DNA of 64,000 nt. Origin: Thuidium tamariscinum (taxonomy: Eukaryota > Streptophyta > Bryopsida > Hypnales > Thuidiaceae). The translations under genes were made by a program, and so were the position numbers. Below, in pieces: positions 25,740 through 35,950 of this stretch (positions are counted from its first letter, which is position 1; each line of letters starts with the position of its first letter). The notes beneath the pieces were generated by a model. That model worked only from the letters and a program-made list of their open reading frames with translations, was not told the DNA's origin and made no database searches. The stretch spans positions 20,274,001 to 20,338,000 of the forward strand of contig OX344751.2 in assembly GCA_947034885.2 (NCBI GenBank). The letters run 5' to 3'.

Positions 25740-26836
25740 TAGATATCTTGCAATTTATATAGTATAAATTTTTGAATTTTTTTTGCATCTTTTCAAACCA
25801 TTACAATTATATATGTCTAAGAAAAATTTCTCGTCTAAAATTTAGTACCTATATTAGAAATGGTAGTTTTGGACCCTTTTTGGTGAAGATGTACTCAAAA
25901 AACTTTAGAAGTTAATCAAGCCAAAAGTTTTCCATTTAATCTTGATAAATCCGTGTGTAGGACAAATCCAAATATTAAGAATGAAAATGTTCCTTCAAAA
26001 GGATGAGATGACACTTCCTTGACTTACAATGAGGGTGATTATTTATTTTCAGTCTATGTTCTTGAGAGCATTGAAAGTCCTTTGTTGGTTTAAAATGTCA
26101 TGAAATTAAATGGTTTTAAATAGTTTAGAGATAGAAAACCTTATTTGTGCCATGTGGCTATATGTGCTACTATTTAACAACAATGAGCACACTTTGTTGC
26201 TATGTTTCCATAAAAACTGGATCCTAGAGTTGGAATTGCCTTTGCCAAGTTTTGTAATGCTTTCATTCCTATGAGTAAGGAGTATGGTTGCTAGTATGTG
26301 AGCATAGAAGTGTGAGCTTACGAGCCTCAAAGATGATGCACCTATAATATAGGTGCTTGTATAGAAATCTTTTATGAGAAGAATATATTTATACTACAGG
26401 TACCTATATTATAGATATTTTTACTATAAACACCTTCAAAGGTGGTAGTATATCTACTTATATACATATTAGAAGCTCACATGCTCGCAAGTTCAGGCTC
26501 ACACACTAACATTGTTGGAGTAAGGAGAGCTATATTTTAGGAGTAGCTTAATTTTTTTGTGAATCACAAAAGAATGTTGGAGTTCAATATTAGAAATTAT
26601 TTTTAAGAAGTCAAAAACTTCTTTTTTCCACTTTCCTTGAGCCTCCCATGTAATTTTTGCTAGACAACTACTCTCACTCTCCTCTAAAAACTATAGCTTG
26701 TTTCTATATAGATTTCTAAAATTTTGCCCATCTTTTATGCCAAAGGGGTTTAGATGTTTATTGTATTATTTAATACAACACATTTGAAATTTTGAAATGT
26801 CCACTACTAATAGACTACAACAAAGATAGGGTACCT
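25740..26836. other. AT-rich spacer
   Basis: No gene. A loose inverted pair around CACCTATAATATAGGTGC (26340-26357) and GTACCTATATTATAG (26400-26415) is the only structure seen. Confidence 0.4.
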
Positions 26837-27779
26837 TTTAACCCCTAAACCCCTGAACAACGTTTTCACCAAAAAAATGCTTCAAAACTGCCATTTCTAA
26901 TACAAGAGCACAATTGTTTTTTTAAAAACATTTTTGACTCATGTAACCGTAGGATCTTGTAGTAAGGTGGTTTGTAAACATGTGGAAAAAATTTCAGAAA
27001 TTTCCACCATGAAGATTGCAAGATATAAGCATTTGAATTGACAAAAACTGTTATTTTATCCCTGCGAAAATCCGGGCACCTGCACTTCACAAGGTCACAT
27101 TTGTGTGAAAAAAAATTCAAAGTGGTGGTTACTCTTTGAATTCATACTTCAATGCAAGTTGGCTACATTCTCAAAAAATTTCAAACCATTTGGAATTGTA
27201 CAACATATAGGAAAAAATAAGTAAGTAGAAAGAAGTAAAAAATGAGTCAAAATACTAAATAGTGAACATTTTATTCATGGAATTGAAAATTTTCAATCCC
27301 AATGGTTAAAATGTTGTAATAAACAATCTACACCTTCTGTTTTTATTTTTTTCTAAAAATATGAAAAATTGAATTAAATGAAGAATTTCAAACTTTTTTT
27401 GTACTATAGAGATTTTGTAACTGGCCCCAAACTATCTAAAACTCAAAATCTTCATAACTTTTGACTCATTGATCGGAATGGATTGATTCAAAGCTTCCCA
27501 TGTCTGTCTAAACCTAAAGAATAAATTTGAAATTTCACTTTTCAAAAAAAAGTTTTTTCAGCTGCCCGGGATGCCCGCCGAGCAAACAAAGTGACATATC
27601 ATGCGATAACTTTTTATCCACAAAGTCAAAAGTTATGAAAATTGTTGGGCCTTAAAGCTACTCCTCGGAAACACATTGTATCAAAATTTCAAAGAAAAAA
27701 AATTAAAACGCCATCCGTAGTGAGCTACCCAAAAAAATTATAATCTCAAAAAACGTTGTTCAGGGGTTTAGGGGTTAAA
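26837..27779. mobile_element. TIR element with AACCCCTAAACCCC ends, 943 bp (best-preserved copy)
   Basis: Its first 30 bases (26837-26866, starting TTTAACCCCTAAACCCC) are the exact reverse complement of its last 30 (27750-27779). Related copies lie at 2300-3235, 23590-24290 and, inverted, at 24600-25360. There is no transposase or long open frame, so it is non-autonomous. No clear target-site duplication is visible next to the ends, so I do not assign a superfamily. The ends resemble the plant telomere repeat (CCCTAAA) in composition only. Confidence 0.75.
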
Positions 27780-28606
27780 TTGTAGTACAAATAGAATTTT
27801 CTACCTAACAAATATTTTTTTTGCCCTTTAAGACATGTTGCTTGTGTGGCAATAGTTTATAAGACACAGATGCTAATAATTCATATTATTTTTAATTGTA
27901 TTTTTTGTTGGCTTTTCATAGTTTACTATAGTTATTGTACACCGTCTTTTGAGTGGATAGTGAGGGCACGTTCCACCCACCCCAAAGACATTGTACCAAG
28001 AAAACATTTGCATTTTAAAAATCTCCCCCCCTGGGATTTATTAGTTAATTTAAATTTTATGTTTTAGATTCAATACACCCCATCCCCTCTTTATAATTTT
28101 GACAAGTAATTGATAAGACAAACATAATGGGATAATATCTACTCATGTATTCGTATTTGATCCCATATTTGGTATTATATATTAATATTGTATCTATTCC
28201 TATATTTGTATCCGATCCCATATTTATAACCGTATTTGGTATTCTATATTCATATTGTATCTATGTCCATACTTTATTCTGTGAGATCAACGGTTGTAGA
28301 CGTTGACCACCTATTGCATCAACAACCCTCCATTTTTCTCCTTGGAGAGATCGATAGTAGGGAAGGGGATTCTTTCTAATTGATGGCTATGCTTATTCAA
28401 GGAGGGGGGTTTTGGGCCAAAACTGCCCGCATCTTTTGCAAGGATTGTAAGGAAAATTTGACAAATCATGAGTCCTCACTTGGGATTGATTTGGAGAAAT
28501 GTTGAAAAAACGCCCCAAATTTTCTATACTCTTGTTGCTAAGGCGTGAAGCAGTTTGAGTTTTGGGGATAGAGCACATCCCAAAATATACTACACCTCAA
28601 ATTGCA
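27780..28606. other. AT-rich spacer with GGATA-type cryptic repeat
   Basis: 28130-28275 is a patch of degenerate TATTTGTATCCGATCCCATA motifs, the reverse strand of the repeat type at 13830. No gene. Confidence 0.4.
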
Positions 28607-28832
28607 ATAGGGGATTTTTGAGGCCATTGGAAAATTGCGGGTTCCCGGATTGCGAGAACACAGTTTGGCCGCATGAACATGAATCCTAAGTGGCCGAGAG
28701 AGTGCCACGTCATTAAAAAAACATTTGAATTTTTTTTTTGGTAAATACTGGCATGACAGTGGCCAACAGTTACGGGAACAGTTTCGGGGAACAGCCTTTA
28801 AGCGGCCCTTTGGAGGCCTCAAATTCCCTCTA
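28607..28832. mobile_element. Short TIR element, copy of the 46929-47258 family
   Basis: The left end ATAGGGGATTTTTGAGGCC and right end GGCCTCAAATTCCCTCTAA are imperfect inverted repeats. The interior has paired GGGTTCCCGG and CCGAGAGAGTGCCACGTC blocks. Related sequence lies at 46929-47258 and at 63570-64000. This copy keeps more G+C than the intergenic ones. Its right end abuts the MITE at 28834. Confidence 0.6.
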
Positions 28833-28833
28833 A

Positions 28834-28963
28834 GAGCAGCCCCACAGCAACTTAGCAAAGCAACTCAGCAAATAAAATCAATGGATGGTGTTCCTGCTGC
28901 AAAGAAGATCAATGGACCAGACCATTTACAGTGTTGCTTTGCTGAGTTGCTGTGGGGCTGCTC
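28834..28963. mobile_element. PIF/Harbinger-type MITE, 130 bp
   Basis: It begins GAGCAGCCCCACAGCAACT and ends with GTTGCTGTGGGGCTGCTC. Its inverted repeats are about 30 bp with very few mismatches. TAA lies on both sides (28831-28833 and 28964-28966). The GAGCA..CCCA start and TAA duplication are typical of plant Tourist/PIF-Harbinger MITEs. It sits about 30 bp upstream of the TATA-like box of the RLP4-like gene. Confidence 0.9.
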
Positions 28964-28992
28964 TAATGCCACAACCTTCCAGAATTCCATAT

Positions 28993-28998
28993 TATATA
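28993..28998 (+). promoter_or_regulatory. Putative TATA box of the RLP4-like gene
   Basis: TATATA followed by GGGAGC stands at the transition from AT-rich to GC-rich sequence, about 880 bp before the start codon. Transcription would begin near 29025-29030 and give a long 5' leader, perhaps with an intron. No transcript data support this. Confidence 0.4.
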
Positions 28999-29019
28999 GG
29001 GAGCGTAGTGTGTGACATA

Positions 29020-29873
29020 AAAGAGGTCTGGCTCATTACCGAGCCCCCTCTCTTTCTAAGTTAATTAAGGCCAGAGCCCCAGTGAAACTCGGCAATCAGC
29101 ACACCGAAACTGGTCATCAATGCGCGCAGAATCCGCATTCCTCGCTTGAATCAAAGCGCACGGAGCTCCACGTAAAATAAGCGTTTGTCATTGACTCGCA
29201 AAGCGGGCGATGGCGCCGCGACCTCGACGTCAATAAATCTCTCGTCCATTGCGAAGTTAGATTTGCGGACCCATCGGTGGGCCGTCGGCTGCGGGACAAC
29301 TCGGCGCTCTCTACGGAACCCGCCCGTGAATTGCGACCTCCATGTCGCGCCAATCCCACTCGACCGCTGGCAAGCACTTGCCCACTTCGCACTCGCAACT
29401 CGCTGTGACTCGCCGTCACTTGTAACTTCGTTGTTGGAAACTTCCGTCCAGAGGTTCCCAATGGTGGCTGCAAGTTTAGCAGTTCCGCCATTGCAAATGT
29501 AGATCTACTCTCTGGTTGTAAGTGTTTCTGAAATTAGTCGCGCGCCATCTCGGGCCGATGCAGTTGGTGTCCAGGATTTTGAGTCTCGTTTAGACGTAGC
29601 TCGTGGGTTGCAGGTGCGGCGTCTGGGAGCTTGAAGGAAGTGGCAGAAGCTTGGATCTAAGTGGACATGAGGAGGGGACGCCATGGGAGAACTGATTTTC
29701 AGTTTAGTGGGAAGCATTTCTATTGAGGCGGGGACTTGTGGGTGCATTGCAATGTGTAGCAACAGAGGATTTCAGAGACAAGGTTAGAAATTAATTTATC
29801 AGAAAGTTTCTGAGCGTCGGCCGATCATTTGGAAGGGAAGCTGTTGCTGCTGCGGCACGGAGCAAGGGACGCG
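29020..29873 (+). other. Probable 5' leader of the RLP4-like gene
   Basis: This GC-rich, CpG-containing stretch lies between the TATA-like box and the start codon. Several open frames cross it on both strands, but none matches a known protein and none joins the RLP4-like coding sequence. It is most simply a 5' untranslated region and core promoter. Confidence 0.4.
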
Positions 29874-32800
29874 ATGGATCGCGTTCGGGCGGTCTTCCTT
29901 GTTGCAACTCTTGTTTGTGGTTTGCAAACTTGGTTTGCAGCTGCTCAAGGTATGGTCTTGCTTTCTCGTTGGTATTGAGACCGTATCAACTGCAATGCGG
30001 GGTTAGTTTGCTCATGCGGGCGGGTAATGGTCAGGTTCAGTTTTTTAGGGTGGGGCAATGGGTTCCTTCTTGTTGCTGCAATGTTGGAGAAAGGGAATGT
30101 TGTAGATGCTCTCTGTTTTTTGTTACACCAGCACGCTGAAATGTACGCCTCTGGTACATTGTGTCCATAGACTGGGTATTCTCTGAGCAGCACTCTGCCC
30201 AATGCCGTTGCTTCTGAAATTTCAGGTTGTAGTGTTTGTGGCATGCATTTGTAATTGTCGAGGACTCTCTGACGGCGATGTTCGTGTGATCTCAGCTCCT
30301 TACACGGTGCGAATTGCTTGTGGGTCGAGTACGGATTCATACGCTCCAGACACGGGATTTCTATGGTCCCGAGATGTGAATTACACGGGTGGCAGCTCTG
30401 GCAATTTGACTACGGTCAGTCGGATTGCTCAGCAGCTCAACACCATCCGTTACTTTGAACTCTCAGATGGACCTGAAAATTGCTACAACGTTTCAGTTCC
30501 TAATGGCCAGTACCTGATAAGGTAACTACTCTCATGGCCTTTGTTTCTCTCGCCATCTGCAAACGTAGAACATGTTGGTCAGGCCACAACTCTCTCATGA
30601 TTGCTAGTCTATACCTTTTCTCGCACTTTACTCGAGAGCTTGAAGTGATAATTTGTTGTCAGAGTTGGTGAAACCTTTGATTTAATTTTGCTTCATTGCC
30701 CGCAACTGCCCGAGCTGAAAATTGAGAATCCTCTTTGGAAGTTAGTAGCCGATTACAGTAATTCCAGCACGCAATTCAATCGATAAAAAATCGAGGTTAT
30801 GATTCTCTCTTTCGAGTGTCTTGTTTTCTCACCGGAACTCCTGCAAACTTCCTAATGCCTTTTCATCTTTTAGACATAGAAGTGGCCAAATTTAGGATTA
30901 AGTTCGTGTGATCGAATCCTTCACAGGCATGGCTCATATAAAATATTTTCGAGATTGCCCTCGATTGTCGGAGAACCTATACCAATTGGTTACAGTGTGT
31001 CTTTTTTGACAAGGTTTTTGGAGGGTTAGAATGAATGTTCCCCCTGCATTTCCACAACATTAACTCTTTATGTTCGATTGGTCTTCATCAGGATGTATTT
31101 CAGCTTCGGCGTCACGGACAACTCCGGCCGAGAGCCCGAATTCGAGGTATCTCTAGAGGGAACACTCGTCTACTCCCTCGCGCGCGGCTGGAGCACCGTC
31201 GTGGACGACGAGTACTCTGATTCTCTTGTCCACATAGTGGACGGCGCAGCCACAGTCTGTTTCCACAGCTCGGGCCACGGCAATCCAGTGATCGCCTCAA
31301 TTGAAATTCTGCAGATCCACGATCAGGCCTACAAAACAAACGCCACTGCATCATCTCCAGAGGGTGTGATCATGAAAACGGTGAAGCGAGTGTCGGCTGG
31401 AGCCGAGAGTTCCGGATACGGCTCCAGTTTGCAGGCTGACCCTTGGGGTGGCGACCGCTACTGGGCAACAGACCAAACACTTTTCACTCCCGGATCTGCT
31501 GTGAGTGTGCAACGGACCACGACGAACATTTCCAAGTACGGAGACGCTCCCAATGTGTACCCTCAGGCGATTTACCAATCTGCCACCACGACTGGGCCCA
31601 CGAACAGGCTTTCGTATAGCATTCCTGTGCAGCCGAACCAGAACTACTCCGTGTGGTTGCACTTTGCAGAGATTGAGCCTGATATCACTGGGCCTAACAT
31701 GCGAGTGTTTAATGTGTCTGCGAATGGGGCGCCTCTGTTCCCTGTTGTGGACATTGTGAAAATGGCTGGGGGTCAGTTCACGGCGCTGGTTTTGAATAAG
31801 ACCGTGTTGGTGGAAGGGCGGACTTTGACGCTCTCGTTTGAGCCCTTGGCGGGTCAAATTGCTGTGAATGCTTTCGAGGTCTACCAGTTAATTTCCCAAG
31901 AGGTTCCTACTGCTCCTGAGAACGGTATGGTTGTGATCTCTCCTTGGCGATGATTCTACGATTTTGTTTGCTTTTCCGCAGAAGTTGAAGGAGGCTGTAG
32001 GAGGGTTTTGGCTGATTTGGTTTGGATTTGTTGCGGTTGTTATAGTTTGGGCGCTTCAGAAGATGAAGCAGAACTTGGAGCTTCCTGGTCGCTTGGGATG
32101 GAACGGAGATCCTTGCATTCCGCAGGTGCATGCTTGGTATGGCGTGAACTGTGAATTTGATGCGACAGCTGGTGCCTGGTTTATCAATGGCCTGTAAGAG
32201 CTCATTAACTCTTTCGTTCTTTAATCTTGTTTCACAAAACCTAATCGACTCAGAGGATCCCAGTTAGTGGCTAGGTTTGGTGGTTTTAACTCGGAAAGTG
32301 TAGCAGTGTACTGAATTCGTCAATACAAAGTGGAAATCGTCCGTTTTACTATTCTGAATGGAAGTTGGGAAAACGATCAAAGTATGTTTTTTGTGAGCAA
32401 GGTTAGGTAGTACATTGTCCTGTAACTCTTGGAAACCAACACTTGTCCCTGAGGAATCCACAGCTTGACAGAATCTTATACTCGAATAAATCTGCAATAG
32501 ACAGCAACCAATATCTCTCTACTTATTCTCCAAAACTGAATGAATAGAGATTATATCTTGTTCATGGTGATATGCTTGTGGACTGGTTCACTTAGAGCGC
32601 TTCCTTAAATTTATTTGAAATGTCTCAGGGGCCTCGATTATCAAGGCATACGTGGTGAATTGGGTGACAGTGTAGCAGCACTGCAGCATCTTCAATCACT
32701 GTAAGTAATTGTTGTATAGACCCAATTCAGTTTCATGTTGGTAGTAGTGTTTGGAGTGATTCCTAGTCAGAAGCTGATGATTTGATTTTCAGGCCACGGC

Positions 32801-34712
32801 ATTTACAGCATATTAGTGCATCAATCTGCTTGACAGATCAATACCTTCATGTCTCTGGCTGGAATTGCCAGGAGGATTTCGTCTTTGAAATAATCTGTCT
32901 GGATGTAAGAGCAACTGAATTTTGTTCGTTTATAATTATGCTGCTGCTGTTGTTTGAGCAGGAATATGAGCAACAATTTGCTGAGTGGAGGTATACCGGA
33001 CTCCATTGGCAACATTTCTTCTCTTACGACACTGTAAGTTCGCCCAGTGAACAAGTTTTACCAATTCAGAGCAAATTCACTTGGATGTGTTTGCAGGATT
33101 GTCTCGTTTTTTGTTATTATTCTTCCATAATTATTCATCATATTCTTTGCTTATTCTTATTGTAGGGACCTTTCGCATAACCGACTGAACGGATCCATTC
33201 CTGCAAGTCTTGGCCAACTTTCCAATCTTCAAGAATTGTGAGTGTTCTCTGCGAGACTGCCGATGATAGATTCTAGCTTTATTGTGAATTTTCAGGGACG
33301 CCATCCTTCGTTTCCTATATTTTCTTACTCGTTTCTCTCAAATATGCCAGGTTGCTTAATGACAATCAGTTGACTGGAGAGGTGCCGGCATCCTTGGGAG
33401 CTTTTCCAATCCGTGGTGGTGTGCTGAAGTAAGTTACGCTCAACAGATTCATCTCTCGAGTTGTTCAGAATACTAAATAACTGCCACAAGTGGCTAATTG
33501 TGTCCCCTTCCGTATATTTTACAGTTAAAAATAAACCACGTAGGATGCCTCAAGATGCATCACCACTTCCCTACCATCGCCCTCTTTTGAACAAAAAAAC
33601 TGCGTTTCAAAATTGACTAAACTTGTCATATAGCTTCCGAAGTGTGACTTTCTATTTTCAGTTTAGGCACCTAGGAGTTAACTTTACTTCAGAAATCCAG
33701 GTTGTGCAACCAAGATTTTACTTCGAAAGCGTTCAGTTGTTGAGGTCACCCAGCATCTTATGCTTGAGTTTGTATTGACAACGCAAACTTCTGATCGTTG
33801 CAGCCTTGCAAATAATGGTGGACTCTGCGGACTGGGGCTTCGTTCTTGTAATCAAATGTCTCACGGTTTGAGGACGGCCATCATAATGGCGGTCATAGGA
33901 TGCTTCATCCTCCTCTTTCTAGGTGGCTACCTGTGCTGGAAAAGACGGATGAATATTCGCGGAGCCCAACGTTTACGTAAGTCGAGTCCACTTTGATTCT
34001 CTTCTTTTTTATTTCAGTTCTTCTTGCTTTTGTGAAAACAGAATGAAACATATAATTACCAATGCAACACACTTTTTACCCAAAACCGCAGGCCAGATTA
34101 AGCATTAGCTCCAGTCGATTAGTAACCTTGCACTCAAAGAATCACCGACAAGACTGAATGAGACGACCTGAGGCAAACTCCTAAAGCAATAATGAACTAC
34201 TGTTTCTGTCTTGGAACCAAGCCCGGGACTAAAATTTTAGTGTCACGTTTCTGAGAACAATAAGATAAGTTGTGCTTAGAGCAAGCGCCCTCTAATTCGG
34301 GGCAACATTTTCGAGTTTCCAATCTTCCCGTAGTGAACATATCTCCGGGGTGGGAATGATTTTAGCGCATCCTACTTCCAACTTGAAAAACTAATAACTA
34401 ATTCAGTAAGAGTCCGAATAATATGAATCAAACTGAGTTAGATGCAAAATCTTCCCGACTTTCAAGAGAACTTGACTGAAATATGTTCTAAAGTGTGCAA
34501 CCCCTCTGAAAAGCAGTGCTTAGAGGTTCAATTCATGACACACTCCACCTCACCTCTTACCTTTCCTTGTGTACGCAGCTCGAGACGCACCATATGCGAA
34601 GGCACGGACGACGTTTGTACGCGACGTGCAAATGGCAAGAAACGTGTTAGCCAACCACTTCAGCAGGCCTGCTCCTGCTTATTCAGAGACAACTCCGTTG
34701 AACCCCCATTGA
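29874..34712 (+). CDS. RLP4-like: RLP4-type malectin-like/leucine-rich-repeat receptor-like protein
   Basis: Ten exons join in frame: 29874-29949, 30263-30521, 31092-31924, 32046-32193, 32629-32700, 32962-33033, 33166-33237, 33351-33428, 33804-33976, 34579-34712. All introns are GT-AG. The product is 638 residues, close to the 626 of Arabidopsis RLP4. Residues 1-24 form a signal peptide. A malectin-like domain runs to about 385, with NYSVWLHFAEIEPD and GGQFTALVLN. Then come WNGDPC (408-413) and leucine-rich repeats to about 535, encoded partly by three 72-base phase-2 exons, the usual LRR exon size. One membrane segment spans about 561-582. The 56-residue tail has APYAKART and no kinase. The family sits in the plasma membrane; in Arabidopsis RLP4 proteins are linked to cell-wall sensing at cell edges. 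It probably needs a partner kinase to signal. The exon 2 acceptor (TTGTCGAG) is weak and was chosen for frame continuity. Confidence 0.9.
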
Positions 34713-35950
34713 CCAAGTATAAGCTCTAGTAGTTTTTTTACAGCATCGAATCTGTTTCAAGAATGCATCCAATGGGCAAGCTCAGCTCCTCCTTGGTTTT
34801 CCATTCAGTAGAATATTTAGCTGTGGGTATCTGGACAGGATTTGCAACTAGCGTTTTGATGAGGATGCGAACCGCTCGAAGAGTGGCCAAGTCAGAAAGG
34901 GCAACCATTGGGAAGCGAGTTTGCTTAGGAATGCTCTCGAGACCTCCGATCCATTGTAGCACGGTGCACCCGGTTTTGGAATTTGGGTTGGGAGGGTGTT
35001 GGGTTGTAGTTGGCATACCCACGTGGTTTTTCACAGTTGGACAGATACCCCGAATCCGTCAATACAACACACTGAGTTTCATTGAAAGTCTTTTTTTCTC
35101 CTCCGATTTCGAATTTTTCCGTTTCTACGTCATGTCTGAATTTCACTGCAAATTGTTTCAACGTCGTCACTGTAGACGTTTACAGCGGCACAATGGCAAG
35201 CTTTCGTAGTTACAGGAACAGGAGACTTCTAGAGAACGTTTAGAGAGCACCATACCAGTGATTGATCGGTGAGTGTGGATCGAGCTGATCGATTTCTTGG
35301 GTTTTTTTTATTGCAATTTGGGACTTCAGGATGGTGTAGAGGAGATTACTTACGGCCCAGCTCTTGGGTCCCGGCTGGTCCCGGCTGGATGGGGTTCACA
35401 TGTGCAAAACACTAACTGTACTCGCCACAACCACAAACTTGATTTTGCAACCTGCCTCTGTAAGGTAACTTAGTAGCCACCATTCTGCAACACTGCGTAG
35501 CGTCGAACGAAAGTCCCTTAAGTCTTCATATTATCAAGATTTACAGTTACAAAAAGGAAATCAGTTCTTTCATAATGTTTTCCAAAGAAACGTTGGTGAA
35601 GGATTTAGACAACGTTGCCACATATGCAACCACCTAGGCTCGGCTCGGTGGACACCGAAGAACTCCGTTAGGAACAACCAGTAATCAGAAGCATGCTTAC
35701 ATGCCAACAAAAACTCAGAGAAGAGCAAGTGGAAGTAGACCTTTAAATGTGACTTTTTAGATGTTTTTTGTTGAGACCTATCACTTGGGTACTTTGATAA
35801 AAATGACCTGATTTTTGGACGAGTAGGAGCATTCCTCATTTCTACAGTAATCTTGAAAACCATCCATTTTTTGCTTTCTAGTTCACTTGGTGTGTTCATT
35901 TTGGGATCAAGGAAATTTTGTTGAAAATTGTTTTGAGATGGGTGACCCCT
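34713..35950. other. 3' flank of the RLP4-like gene, unassigned
   Basis: Composition stays gene-like to about 35.9 kb, then drops to AT-rich. The first part is probably the 3' untranslated region. Open frames occur on both strands (plus 34763-35209; minus 35570-35899), but I recognise no motif in them. A direct CCCGGCTGGTCCCGGCTGG doublet lies near 35370. A small gene here cannot be excluded. Confidence 0.35.

Noticed and set aside
26837-26866. Interstitial telomere repeat (AACCCCTAAACCCC)
   Set aside because: The motif is not a tandem CCCTAAA array. It is the terminal inverted repeat of an element, present in reverse at the other end.
31112-31857. Long open frames on the minus strand and in other plus frames inside RLP4-like exon 3
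   Set aside because: They are shadows of a GC-rich coding exon whose plus-strand translation matches the malectin-like family.
31982-32045. An upstream acceptor (CTTTTCCGCAG) for RLP4-like exon 4
   Set aside because: Using it puts the downstream WNGDPC segment out of frame. The acceptor ending at 32045 keeps the frame and the family alignment.
35570-35899. A 109-codon minus-strand open frame after the RLP4-like gene
   Set aside because: No recognised motif and no clear start or splice context. Left as unassigned flank.
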